From: JBDTNL01 sp039933785 | GTDB lineage: Bacteria; Acidobacteriota; Thermoanaerobaculia; Multivoradales; JAGPDF01 | Direction: 5' to 3' | DNA: 57,509 bases | NCBI GenBank assembly: GCA_039933785.1 | Contig: JBDTNL010000019.1 | Span: 1 to 57,509 of the forward strand | Shown: one piece after another, positions 9,115 through 18,516 of the stretch | Layout: every line of letters begins with the position of its first letter | Numbering within the stretch: the stretch's first letter is position 1 | The notes under the pieces: generated by a model | What the model was told of the DNA's origin: nothing | The model's database searches: none | The model's input: the letters and a program-made list of their open reading frames with translations, nothing else | Program-made: the position numbers and the translations under genes

Positions 9115-9565
9115 AGTGCGGCGCTGGCAAAGCGCTCACCCGCCGAGCGCACCATCGAGACCATCGCCATCAGGCCCATCGACTTCCCCATCGAGAGCTC
9201 CTGGCCGAAGATGCCGTACACGATGTCGCTCGGAATCTGAGCGATCGCCGACGCCGGAGACCCCGAAACGTTCTCCTCGAGGATCACCGCCAGCGCCATC
9301 GCGGAGATTCCCTGCGGGTTCAGCACGGCGAAGTGGAACGTCAGGTTTCCTGACCCATCCGGCAGCGACCATACGTACGCCTGCGACTCGCACGCCGGCA
9401 CCTTGTTGGCCTCCGAGTAGGGCGGCGACGCGATGTCCGCCGGGACCGGACGGTAGCGCTTGGAGATACCGATGAGCGCTTCGATGCGCTCCGAACGGTC
9501 GGCCAGCGCCTCGAAGTCGGCGAGGAATTCGGACAACTTCGTGGGGATCGGTGGGATCGCCGTCA

Positions 9566-9566
<1 letters not shown>
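9102..9566 (-). CDS. sufE: SufE-family sulfur acceptor protein
   Basis: 154 residues. SufE accepts persulfide sulfur from a cysteine desulfurase and passes it on for Fe-S cluster assembly. The acceptor cysteine is C59 in the loop KVPACESQ. The longer upstream reading frame is not used: the ATG at 9566 overlaps the stop of the rhodanese gene (TGATG), implying re-initiation. The pairing with a sulfurtransferase rather than with SufS suggests that persulfide may also come from rhodanese chemistry; this is inference. Confidence 0.9.
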
Positions 9567-10429
<863 letters not shown>

Positions 10430-10490
10430 GCAACCTCCTGGACCTCGGTTGGGCCCCAAACAGCTCGCTGGCGCCATTTGGCGCAATGTT

Positions 10491-11858
10491 TCAGGACGCG
10501 CGCGCCATCTGGCGCGCTAGCAGCATCGCCATTTCGAGCGACTGCTCGTAGTTCAATCGCGGATCGACTTGCGTGCGGTAGTCGCGCTTCAGGTCCTCCG
10601 CGGCCAGACCGCGGGCGCCGCCGATGCACTCAGTGACATTCTCTCCGGTGAGCTCGAAATGCACTCCGCCGAGCCGGCTGCCGAGTCGCGCGTGAATGTC
10701 GAACGACTGTTCGAGCTCCGACAGGATGTGCTCGAACCGCCGCGTGCGGGTACCGTCGGCGGTGGTCTCGGTGTTGCCGTGCATCGGGTCGCACACCCAC
10801 AGCACCCCGTGACCGCGTGATTTGAAGGCCTCGACCAGCGGCGGCAGGTGGGTCGCGAGCTGGTTCACTCCGAAGCGGTGAATCAGCGTCAGGCGGCCGG
10901 GCTCGCGCTGCGGATCGAGCACGTCGGCCAGAGCCAGGACCTGTTCGACCGGCATGCTGGTCCCGACCTTCATCCCCAGCGGGTTGGCGATGCCGCGCAT
11001 GAACTCGATGTGCGCGCCGCCCGGGTCAGCCGTGCGTACGCCGATCCAGGGGAAGTGCGTCGCCAGGTTGTACCAGCCGGTGCGGTGCGGCACCCGGCGC
11101 GTTTGCGCCTGTTCGTAGTGCAAGTGCAGCGCCTCGTGGCTGGTGAAAAAGTCGATCCGGCGCATGGTGCCGATCTGCTGACCGGCCAGGGTCTCCATGA
11201 AACGGAGCGAGTTTCCGATCGCCTCGACCATGCGCTGGTATTCGGCGGCGAGCGGCGAATGGCGGACGAAATCGAGGTCCCAGTACTCTGGGTGATGAAG
11301 GTCCGCGAAGCCGCCATCGATCAGCGCACGGATGAAGTTCACCGTCAGCGCCGCGCGTTCGTAGCCGCGAAGCAGAAGCTCAGGGTCCGGCGTCCGCGCG
11401 GCGAGCGTGAACGGCGGATGATTGATCAGGTCGCCGCGATAGCTCGGCAGCGACACACCGCCTCGCACCTCGCGGTCCTCGGAGCGCGGCTTGGCGTACT
11501 GACCGCCGAAGCGGCCGACACGGATGACGCGCTTGCGCCCTCCGTGCACCAGCACCAAGCTCATCTGCAGAAGGATCTTCAGCTTGTTGGCGATCGCCGC
11601 CGAGGTGCAATCCTCGAAGGTTTCGGCGCAGTCGCCGCCCTGGAGCAGGAAGCTGTTGCCCGCCGCGGCGTCGGCGAGCTGGGCGCGGAGTCCCTCCACC
11701 TCCCAGGACGTCACCAGCGGAGGCAGCTGCGACAGACTCGCGATGGCCCGATCGAGTGCCGCGCGATCCGGATACTCCGGCTGCTGGCGGGCCGGAAGCG
11801 CTTGCCAGGAGGTCGGCGTCCAGCTCGATCCTTCGGCTACCGCTGCGGCTTCGCTCAC
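10491..11858 (-). CDS. 3-deoxy-7-phosphoheptulonate synthase, class II
   Basis: First enzyme of the shikimate pathway, condensing phosphoenolpyruvate with erythrose 4-phosphate. 455 residues, typical for the class II (plant/mycobacterial) type. Recognised by LLQGGDCAETF, IRVGRFGGQYAKPRS, GGVSLPSYRGDLIN, FFTSHEALHLHYE, WVCDPMHGNT and HFELTGENVTEC. The metal-binding cysteine lies in GGDCAE. The GTG start at 11858 has no Shine-Dalgarno; a TAGGAT box lies six bases upstream. No other shikimate gene lies nearby. Confidence 0.95.
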   Translation of the reverse strand: MSEAAAVAEGSSWTPTSWQALPARQQPEYPDRAALDRAIASLSQLPPLVTSWEVEGLRAQLADAAAGNSFLLQGGDCAETFEDCTSAAIANKLKILLQMSLVLVHGGRKRVIRVGRFGGQYAKPRSEDREVRGGVSLPSYRGDLINHPPFTLAARTPDPELLLRGYERAALTVNFIRALIDGGFADLHHPEYWDLDFVRHSPLAAEYQRMVEAIGNSLRFMETLAGQQIGTMRRIDFFTSHEALHLHYEQAQTRRVPHRTGWYNLATHFPWIGVRTADPGGAHIEFMRGIANPLGMKVGTSMPVEQVLALADVLDPQREPGRLTLIHRFGVNQLATHLPPLVEAFKSRGHGVLWVCDPMHGNTETTADGTRTRRFEHILSELEQSFDIHARLGSRLGGVHFELTGENVTECIGGARGLAAEDLKRDYRTQVDPRLNYEQSLEMAMLLARQMARAS

Positions 11859-11864
11859 GCGGTG

Positions 11865-11870
11865 ATCCTA
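11865..11870 (-). promoter_or_regulatory. -10 box TAGGAT, leaderless type, for DAHP synthase
   Basis: On the minus strand TAGGAT is followed by six bases and then the GTG start. No Shine-Dalgarno is present, so transcription would begin at or next to the start codon. Confidence 0.5.
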
Positions 11871-11880
11871 CTAGAGCTGC

Positions 11881-12864
11881 TCAGCCGTAGCCGGCGGGAT
11901 GGCTCCGATGCCACGCCCAGGCGTGGGTAAGGATGGTCGAGAGAGCGCTCGATCGCGGCGTCCACCCGAGCTCGCGCCGGGCCTTCTCCGCCGAGGCGAC
12001 GAGCCGGGCGGGATCGCCAGGGCGCCGCGCTGCGGGCTGCCACGGAATCGGCTGTCCGGTCACCGCTTCGGCCGCTCGGATCACCTCGAGGACCGAAAAA
12101 CCATCGCCGAAACCCAGATTGAAGGCCTCGCAGGCGTCGCGCCCGCGCAAGCGCTCGAGGGCCAGGTAGTGCGCCGAGCACAGGTCGTCGATGTGCACGT
12201 AGTCGCGCACGCAGGTGCCGTCCGGCGTCGGCCAGTCGTCGCCGAACACATGCACCGGTCCGCGCCGACCCGCCGCGGCGAAGAGCACGTTCGGGATCAG
12301 GTGCTCCTCGGGCTCGTGGTGCTCCCCGAGCTCGCCCTCCGGGTCCGCGCCGGCGGCATTGAAGTAGCGCAGCGAGATCGAGCTCAACCCGTGCGCACCG
12401 TGGTACCAGCGCAGCATCTGCTCGACGGCGCGCTTGGTCTCGCCGTACGGATTGGTCGGAATCTGCGAATGCTGCTCGTCGATCGGCACGGTCTCGGGCT
12501 CGCCGTACGTCGCCGCTGTCGAAGAAAAGATCAGCCGCCGCGCCCCGTGCGCGCGCATCGCCTCGAGCAGGTGGAAGCAACCCACCAGGTTGTTGTCGTA
12601 GTAGAGCTCCGGCACGCGCACGGACTCGCCGACCGAGGCGAGCGCGGCGAAATGCATGACGCATTCGATGGCGCGTCCAGCGAACAAACGCTCGAGATCC
12701 TGCGGACGCCGCAGATCGCCCTCGACGAGCTCCGCACCCGGGCGCACCGCCTCGCGGTGGCCCCGCGACAGGTTGTCGAACACCACCACCGACTCGCTCT
12801 TGGCGAGTAGACGTTTCACCATCAGCGAGCCGATGTAGCCCGCGCCACCAATGACTGCGATCAC
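11881..12864 (-). CDS. galE: UDP-glucose 4-epimerase
   Basis: 327 residues, the usual GalE length. It interconverts UDP-glucose and UDP-galactose with bound NAD. The Rossmann motif GGAGYIGS is at about residue 6. The catalytic set is Ser in FSSTAATYG and the YxxxK motif in NPYGETK. LRYFNAAGADPEG and the C-terminal ELGWTP are family hallmarks. The GTG start is preceded by GGAGG with good spacing. The gene may supply sugar nucleotides for exopolysaccharide or lipopolysaccharide; no glycosyltransferase is in view. Confidence 0.95.
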   Translation of the reverse strand: MIAVIGGAGYIGSLMVKRLLAKSESVVVFDNLSRGHREAVRPGAELVEGDLRRPQDLERLFAGRAIECVMHFAALASVGESVRVPELYYDNNLVGCFHLLEAMRAHGARRLIFSSTAATYGEPETVPIDEQHSQIPTNPYGETKRAVEQMLRWYHGAHGLSSISLRYFNAAGADPEGELGEHHEPEEHLIPNVLFAAAGRRGPVHVFGDDWPTPDGTCVRDYVHIDDLCSAHYLALERLRGRDACEAFNLGFGDGFSVLEVIRAAEAVTGQPIPWQPAARRPGDPARLVASAEKARRELGWTPRSSALSTILTHAWAWHRSHPAGYG

Positions 12865-12906
12865 CGTGGATCCTCCGAGCTGGCGGCGAACGCCGCAGGT
12901 TGGATC

Positions 12907-13526
12907 TTACAATGTCGGGGGACGCGACAGCGTGCGTATGCGGGGCACGTCCACCACGCGCGGACTGGCGCCGACCTCAGCTGGGTTCTCGATCGCCCAG
13001 ACCAGCGCCGTGACCATCTCGGGCAGGGTCACGAGTCCGAGCCGCAGCGCTTCCTCGCGCCAGCCGGGGACGCCCACTGGTGCCCAGGCCCGAGCACGTA
13101 CCAAGGGCGCAGGAAGGTGGCCGGAATTCCGCTCTCCACGATCCAACGCTCGCAGCGGGCCCGAGCGTAGGTGTACGCGGCCATGAACGGCGCCGACTGC
13201 GCCACGCTCACGTACACCAGATGCGACAGCCCGGCGCCCTTCACGGCCGCGAGTGTGGCCCGGACCGAAGCCACGTCGACGGCCTCGAACTGCGCCGCTT
13301 TCCAAGGCGCCGGGTGCGCCAGGCCGACCATGTGCAGGAAGGTGTCGGACGGACGAATAGAACCGGCGAAGGTCGCGGCCTCCAGCGCGTCGCCGCGCAC
13401 CAGGGAGGGGTCGCTCCCCAGCCGGCCCCGGGTCAGCACACGCACCGGATGCCCCCGGCGAACGAGCGCCGGAACCAGGGCCCGGCCGAGATAGCCGGTT
13501 CCCCCGCTGACGAAGATGTCGCGCAT
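12907..13526 (-). pseudogene. NAD(P)-binding epimerase/SDR-like gene, frameshifted
   Basis: An N-terminal Rossmann protein starts IFVSGGTGYLGRALVPALVRRG and continues through FLRPWYVLGPGHQW, then falls out of frame and stops at 13029. Another minus-strand frame carries the rest of the family (REEALRLGLVTLPEMVTALV, then RVVDVPRIRT) to a TAA at 12907. From memory, relatives have about 16 residues between the GHxW and the TREGA-like motif, while only about six codons remain here. The lesion therefore looks like a roughly 30-bp deletion that is not a multiple of three. It may be a real mutation or an assembly error. A TAACTT box six bases before the ATG at 13526 suggests an intact promoter; a GTG at 13529 is an alternative start. 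Confidence 0.75.
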
Positions 13527-13532
13527 CACCTG

Positions 13533-13538
13533 AAGTTA
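13533..13538 (-). promoter_or_regulatory. -10 box TAACTT, leaderless type
   Basis: TAACTT on the minus strand, six bases before the ATG at 13526 of the frameshifted epimerase gene. No Shine-Dalgarno is present. Confidence 0.4.
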
Positions 13539-13605
13539 CGGACTCGCAGGCCCCACGGATGGAGCGCCGCCTTGCTACCATCGAGCGATGCTCGAAGGCG
13601 TAGGT

Positions 13606-13944
13606 CTAGTGGGTTGCGGGTACGACGCTCTCGAGCAGGGCGCGTTCCAAGTGATCGACGTTCAGGAACTCGACGCCGATTTCGACACCCTCATCCGCGC
13701 GCCGTTCCCAGGCCACGCGGGCCTTGGCGCGAAAGACTCGTCCCGCGACCGTGATTAGGACGGCCAGGATCGAGTTGACCCCGAGGGTCTTCTCGCTGGT
13801 GAACATGCAGCCGCCCAGACCGAGGACTTGGGTGCGCGTGATCTGCTCGAGGTCGGGCGTCGCGGTGCCCACGCGCTTGACCAGCATCGGGGTGACATAA
13901 GGAATGCGAGGATGGTGACGCTTGAGGGAGATCGACTGCAGCAT
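13606..13944 (-). CDS. PilZ-domain protein
   Basis: 112 residues, a single PilZ beta-barrel. The RxxxR c-di-GMP clamp is present as RHHPR near residue 9, followed by the strand-rich core and GVEIGVEFLN. The second motif, normally D/NxSxxG, reads VLGLGG, so the acidic/amide and serine positions are lost and c-di-GMP binding is uncertain. The ATG has AGGAG seven bases upstream. A 55-codon antisense frame covers part of this gene and is probably not real. Confidence 0.78.
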   Translation of the reverse strand: MLQSISLKRHHPRIPYVTPMLVKRVGTATPDLEQITRTQVLGLGGCMFTSEKTLGVNSILAVLITVAGRVFRAKARVAWERRADEGVEIGVEFLNVDHLERALLESVVPATH

Positions 13945-14019
13945 TGCCGGACTCCTACCTGTGACCTATGCCTCGATAGTAATTGATCCATGCTCACAAA
14001 CCAAGAGGAGAATTTACCG

Positions 14020-14025
14020 GATAAT
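14020..14025 (+). promoter_or_regulatory. -10 box GATAAT, leaderless type
   Basis: GATAAT lies six bases before the ATG at 14032. An upstream ATG at 13990 is in frame but has neither a Shine-Dalgarno nor a comparable -10 box. Confidence 0.5.
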
Positions 14026-14031
14026 ACCGGG

Positions 14032-14568
14032 ATGACCGAAGTCCTACAGATCGCCAAAACTTGGCAGGGGGTGCCAATCCCAGAAAGCGAGCAGGTCACC
14101 GTGCTGGTCGATCGCTCCGGGGCCGGCCTCCGGCTGAGGGTCGAGGCGCCGTTTCATGGAGATCCCGCCCCGCCGGCTCGCCCGGGACCCTGCGACCGTT
14201 TGTGGGAGTTCGAGGTCGTCGAGGTCTTCCTGGCCGGGCCGCCGGACGACGTGGGGCGGATCCCGTACACCGAAGTCGAGCTCTCGCCTCACGGCCACCA
14301 CCTGGTGCTCCGCATGCTTGGGGTGCGCAACGCCATCGACTGGGCCTTGCCGCTCGTGTACCGCGCCGAGATCGCCGGCAACCGCTGGCGCGGGGAGGCG
14401 GTGATTCCGGCGTCGTTCCTGCCCCCACTCATCGGGCTCACTGGCAACGCGTACGCGATCCACGGGCCCCGCGACGCTCGGCGTTACCTGGCGGCGATTC
14501 CACTGCCCGGTCCTCGCCCCAACTTCCACCAGCCCGATCGGTTTCGCCCGCTCGACCTGGAGGGATAA
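14032..14568 (+). CDS. UPF0462 family protein (C4orf33-like, carbohydrate-binding-like fold)
   Basis: 178 residues from the ATG at 14032. It resembles the UPF0462 family known from animal C4orf33: LRVEAPFHGDPAPP, LWEFEVVEVFLAG, TEVELSPHGHHLVL, an Asn-containing RNAIDWALPL and YAIHGPRDARRYLAA occur in the family order. The fold is expected to be a CBM9/DOMON-like beta-sandwich. No catalytic residues are recognised and no function is established for the family. No signal peptide. It is 14 bp upstream of ispG and probably cotranscribed. Confidence 0.75.
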   Translation: MTEVLQIAKTWQGVPIPESEQVTVLVDRSGAGLRLRVEAPFHGDPAPPARPGPCDRLWEFEVVEVFLAGPPDDVGRIPYTEVELSPHGHHLVLRMLGVRNAIDWALPLVYRAEIAGNRWRGEAVIPASFLPPLIGLTGNAYAIHGPRDARRYLAAIPLPGPRPNFHQPDRFRPLDLEG

Positions 14569-14582
14569 ACTTCGACCCCGCC

Positions 14583-15848
14583 ATGTCCGCGACTCCACAG
14601 ACTTCCGTCCACCGCCCTCGCCACCGCACGGTGGGGGTGCGCATCGGCAGCGTCCAGGTCGGCGGAGGCGCCCCGGTAGTCGTGCAGTCGATGGCGAACA
14701 CCGACACCGCCGATGCGGCCGGCACCGCCAAGCAGTGCATAGACCTAGCCCGGGCAGGCTCCGAACTCGTGCGGATCACGGTGAATTTGCCCGAGGCCGC
14801 AGCCGCGGTTCCCGAGATCAAGCGCCGGATGCTCGAAGCGGGTGTCGACGCACCGCTGATCGGCGATTTCCACTACAACGGCCACTTGCTGCTCACCCAG
14901 TACCCGGACTGCGCCTTGGCGCTCGACAAATACCGCATCAACCCCGGCAACGTCGGACACGGGCGGCGGCGCGACGAGCAGTTCTCCACCATCTGTCAGG
15001 TGGCGGTAGACAACGGGAAGCCGGTGCGCATCGGCGTCAACGGCGGCTCGCTGAACCAGGAGCTGGTGATGCGCAAGATGCAGGAGAACACCGACCTCGA
15101 GCTCGGCTTCTCCTCGCAGGAGATCGTCAACGAATGCATGGTGCTGTCGGCGGTCGAATCGACCGAGCTCGCGCTGCAGAGCGGCCTGCGCCAGGACCAG
15201 ATCATCATCTCGTGCAAAGTCTCGCGGCCGAGCGACCTGATCGCGGTCTACCGCGAGCTTGCCCAACGGACCGAGCAGCCCCTCCACCTCGGGCTCACCG
15301 AGGCGGGCATGGGGATCAAGGGCTTGGTGTGGTCGTCCTCGGCGATGGCGATCCTGCTGAGTGAGGGCATCGGCGACACCATCCGCACTTCGCTCACTCC
15401 GAAGCCGGGCGGCGATCGTCGCGAGGAGGTCTACGCCTGCTGCGAGCTGCTGCAGGCGCTCGGTCTGCGCTCGTTCTCGCCCAGCATCACCGCTTGCCCG
15501 GGCTGCGGACGGACCACGAGCACCACGTTCCAAGAGCTCGCCGAAAAAGTGCAGGACTACGTCCGCGAGCGCATGCCCGAGTGGAAGATCACCTACGAGG
15601 GTGTGGAGACCATGACGGTCGCGGTCATGGGCTGCGTGGTCAACGGGCCGGGCGAATCGAAGGCCGCCAACATCGGGATCAGCCTGCCCGGCACCGGCGA
15701 GGCGCCGACTTGCCCGGTGTTCGTCGACGGCGAGAAGTTCACCACCCTGCGCGGCAACTACACCGAGCTCGCCGAGGCCTTCCGTCGCATCATCGACGAC
15801 TACGTGTCGACGAAGTACCCGCGACGCGCCACCGTCGTTCTCGCCTGA
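14583..15848 (+). CDS. ispG: 4-hydroxy-3-methylbut-2-enyl diphosphate synthase (IspG/GcpE)
   Basis: Penultimate enzyme of the MEP isoprenoid pathway, a [4Fe-4S] reductase making HMBPP. 421 residues. The N-terminal TIM barrel has VVVQSMANTDT and YRINPGNVG. The cluster ligands are C305 and C308 (CPGCGR), C351 (GCVVNGPGE) and E358. The ATG at 14583 is chosen because the family begins just before RRTVGVRIG-like residues; the open frame upstream overlaps the UPF0462 gene. No other MEP gene is in the window. Confidence 0.95.
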   Translation: MSATPQTSVHRPRHRTVGVRIGSVQVGGGAPVVVQSMANTDTADAAGTAKQCIDLARAGSELVRITVNLPEAAAAVPEIKRRMLEAGVDAPLIGDFHYNGHLLLTQYPDCALALDKYRINPGNVGHGRRRDEQFSTICQVAVDNGKPVRIGVNGGSLNQELVMRKMQENTDLELGFSSQEIVNECMVLSAVESTELALQSGLRQDQIIISCKVSRPSDLIAVYRELAQRTEQPLHLGLTEAGMGIKGLVWSSSAMAILLSEGIGDTIRTSLTPKPGGDRREEVYACCELLQALGLRSFSPSITACPGCGRTTSTTFQELAEKVQDYVRERMPEWKITYEGVETMTVAVMGCVVNGPGESKAANIGISLPGTGEAPTCPVFVDGEKFTTLRGNYTELAEAFRRIIDDYVSTKYPRRATVVLA

Positions 15849-15856
15849 GTGGCAAG

Positions 15857-18454
15857 ATGATGCGATCCGCGACTCGTCGTCCGGCGCTCGCCTTGGCAGT
15901 CAGCCTGGCTTTGACTTGGAGCGCTGAGCCCGCCATCCAAGCCCTGCCCAACGTTCTGGTCAACGATCCGGCTACCGATGCAACGGAGCGAGACACGCAG
16001 AGCGGCACGGCGCTCGTCCTCGGGGCCGCAGGCACGCTCGTCGCGGCGTTCAACGACACCGGCTCTTCAGTCGGCGGCGCCAGCCACCTCACCGGCTGGG
16101 CGCGCTCGACGAACGGCGGCGCCAGTTGGACCGACCTCGGCATCCTGCCGAACAGTACCGACGGTGACGGAGGCTATCCGACGCTCGCGCGAAGCGCCTC
16201 GACCGGCACCATCGTCCTCGCCACCGAGGGACGGCTCAGTGGCGCGGTCATTCAGGTCTTCCGGTCGACCAGCGACGGCGCGAGCTTCGCTCCGCCGGTG
16301 AATGGCGCTGCCGGTGGCGGAACCCTCGACAAGCCATGGCTCGCCGCGGACAACGTCTCCGGCGTCGGGCAAGGCAACTTCTACCTCTCATTCCGGGACT
16401 CCGGCCCCGGCGGCGGCCTGATCTTCACGCGCTCGACCGACGACGGCGTGACTTGGACCGACCGTAGGCTGCTGGGCGCCGGACAGGGCGCCTGGGTGGT
16501 GGTCGGCGTCGACCACGCGATCTATGCGTTCTGGCTGAGCGGCACGACTCTCCTGGTGCGCAAGTCGCGCGACGGCGGCCTCAACTTCGACCCAGCGACC
16601 ACTGTCGCGACCCTCCGCACCACCGGCCCGTGGGGCGATCTCGGTCTCGGCGGGGGGTTCACGACGAATGCCTTTCCCCAGGTCGTGGCCAACCCGAACG
16701 ATCCCCAGCAGCTCTATGCGGTGTACAACGACACCGCGCTCAGCGGGCCCGACAAGGCGAACGTCTATCTCACTCGAACGATGGACGGCGGCGCTTCCTG
16801 GAGCGTTCCCGAGCAGGTCAACATGGATGGCGGCACAAACGACAACTGGGGCCCGGTGGTCGCGATCACGCCCGACGGCACCGGGCTCTTCGTGAGCTGG
16901 TACGACCGCAGACTCGACCCGTCGAACTCGCTCATCGACATCTACGGCAGGAGCGCAAAGATCTCTGGCACCAACCTCACCCTTGGCGCGGACTACCGGA
17001 TCACCGATGCGCCCTTTCCGGTTGTCCGTGGACAGGACCCTGCACTGAGCCTGGACTACATGGGCGACTACGACACGGCGGTGGCCGACAACGCGACGTA
17101 CTACCGGACCTGGGGAGACAACCGGCTCGCCCAGGGGATCCACTCCCACCAACCCGACGTCCGGTTCGCCGCGATCCCCAAGGACGGCCCGGGGCCGGTG
17201 CTCGCCGCGGCCGGAGTGACGATCGCCGCCGAGAGCTGCACGCCCCTGAACCAGGCGATCGAGCCCGGCGAAGCCGTCGTGGTGACTCTGGGGCTCACCA
17301 ACTTCGGATCCGCGGCGACACTGAATCTCGTGGGCAGCCTCGAAGCGACGGGAGGGGTCACTCTTCAGAGCGGACCGCAGTCCTTCGGCGCGGTCGGGCC
17401 CGGCTCGACCGTCGCGCGGACCTTCAACTTCACCGCCGCGGGAACCTGTGGTGGGACGATCACCGCCAACCTGCGCCTCCAAGACGGGCCGGTGGATCGG
17501 GGTAGCGCGACCTTCAAACTGCTTCTCGGTGCGCCGCTGCAGATCCCGCTCGCAGTCTCGAATGCCGGGGGCATCCTGATCCAGGACTTGTCGGCCGCCT
17601 TCCCGTACCCCTCGACCCTCACGGTCGCCGGCTTCTCCGGTCCCATCAGCCGTGCCACCGTGACGCTCGGCGGCTTGACGCACACGTTCCCCGCCGACGT
17701 AGACGTACTGCTCGTCGGCCCCGGAGGACAGAAGGCGCTCTTCATGTCCGATGTCGGCGCCGGCAACGGCGTCAACAGCATCAACCTGACCTTCGACGAC
17801 TTGGCGGCGAGCTCGCCCGGCGCGACACTGTCGAGCGGCACTTTCCTGCCGACCAACCTGGACGAGAACACCGACGTGTTTCCCGCACCTGCTCCGGCCG
17901 GCCCCTACACGGCACCGCTGGCTGCTTTCGCAGGCCTCTCGGGCCCTGCGGCGAACGGCGTGTGGAATCTCTACGTTCGAGATGACAATTTCATCGACAG
18001 CGGCAGCATCTTCGGGTGGACGCTCAACCTGTACGGCTTCTCCTGTTCGACCTCCTGCGCTCAGACGGTTCCCCTGCGGTACTTCACGCTCGCTCCCTGT
18101 CGGCTCGTCGACACTCGCGGAGCGGCGGGCAGCCTCGGTGGGCCGGCCTTGCAAGCGGCAACGGACCGCTCGTTCCCGGTCTCGGGAACCTGCGGCGTGC
18201 CTCCGCAAGCGCAAGCGTTGGCGCTCAACGTCACGGCCGTGAGCGCCACCAGCGGCGGGCACCTGAGGCTTTTCGCCGGCTCGACGCCGCGCCCCGAAGC
18301 GAGCGCCATCAGCTTCGATGCTGGGCGGACGCGCGCTAACAACGCGGTCGTGAATCTGGGAACCGGCGGCGTCCTGACGGTCTTCGACGGCCAGCCCAGT
18401 GGCACCGTGCACTGCGTGCTCGATGTCAGCGGTTACTTCGCTGGCTGGCCCTGA
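15857..18454 (+). CDS. Secreted BNR/sialidase-like protein with P-domain and C-terminal surface domain
   Basis: 865 residues with a signal peptide ending near ALTWSAEPAIQA. Residues about 40-400 form a beta-propeller with repeated Asp boxes: STNGGASWT, STDDGVTWTDR, SRDGGLNFDP and TMDGGASWSVP. This indicates a sialidase/BNR fold, but no complete catalytic Arg triad is recognised. A CARDB-like segment follows (about 450-560). A proprotein-convertase P-domain covers about 565-730 (THTFPADVDVLLVGPGG ... NGVWNLYVRDD). The last 120 residues (APCRLVDTRGAAGS to VLDVSGYF) match a C-terminal domain I associate with many secreted Acidobacteriota proteins, perhaps a surface-sorting module. The start follows ispG by 8 bp. 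Confidence 0.85.
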   Translation: MMRSATRRPALALAVSLALTWSAEPAIQALPNVLVNDPATDATERDTQSGTALVLGAAGTLVAAFNDTGSSVGGASHLTGWARSTNGGASWTDLGILPNSTDGDGGYPTLARSASTGTIVLATEGRLSGAVIQVFRSTSDGASFAPPVNGAAGGGTLDKPWLAADNVSGVGQGNFYLSFRDSGPGGGLIFTRSTDDGVTWTDRRLLGAGQGAWVVVGVDHAIYAFWLSGTTLLVRKSRDGGLNFDPATTVATLRTTGPWGDLGLGGGFTTNAFPQVVANPNDPQQLYAVYNDTALSGPDKANVYLTRTMDGGASWSVPEQVNMDGGTNDNWGPVVAITPDGTGLFVSWYDRRLDPSNSLIDIYGRSAKISGTNLTLGADYRITDAPFPVVRGQDPALSLDYMGDYDTAVADNATYYRTWGDNRLAQGIHSHQPDVRFAAIPKDGPGPVLAAAGVTIAAESCTPLNQAIEPGEAVVVTLGLTNFGSAATLNLVGSLEATGGVTLQSGPQSFGAVGPGSTVARTFNFTAAGTCGGTITANLRLQDGPVDRGSATFKLLLGAPLQIPLAVSNAGGILIQDLSAAFPYPSTLTVAGFSGPISRATVTLGGLTHTFPADVDVLLVGPGGQKALFMSDVGAGNGVNSINLTFDDLAASSPGATLSSGTFLPTNLDENTDVFPAPAPAGPYTAPLAAFAGLSGPAANGVWNLYVRDDNFIDSGSIFGWTLNLYGFSCSTSCAQTVPLRYFTLAPCRLVDTRGAAGSLGGPALQAATDRSFPVSGTCGVPPQAQALALNVTAVSATSGGHLRLFAGSTPRPEASAISFDAGRTRANNAVVNLGTGGVLTVFDGQPSGTVHCVLDVSGYFAGWP

Positions 18455-18516
18455 TCTTCACGAACTCTTGACGCGGCTGGTATTCTCGCTGGCAGTTCCT
18501 TCCAGCGGGAGGCGTC

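Noticed and set aside
13588..13758. Small plus-strand frame (about 55 codons) with TACCAT six bases before its ATG
   Set aside because: The box fits the leaderless pattern, but the frame is antisense to the PilZ gene and encodes nothing recognisable. Kept only as a chance match.
16388..18412. 674-codon minus-strand frame opposite the BNR/P-domain gene
   Set aside because: Arg/Glu-rich composition typical of antisense shadows, and the sense gene has clear domains.
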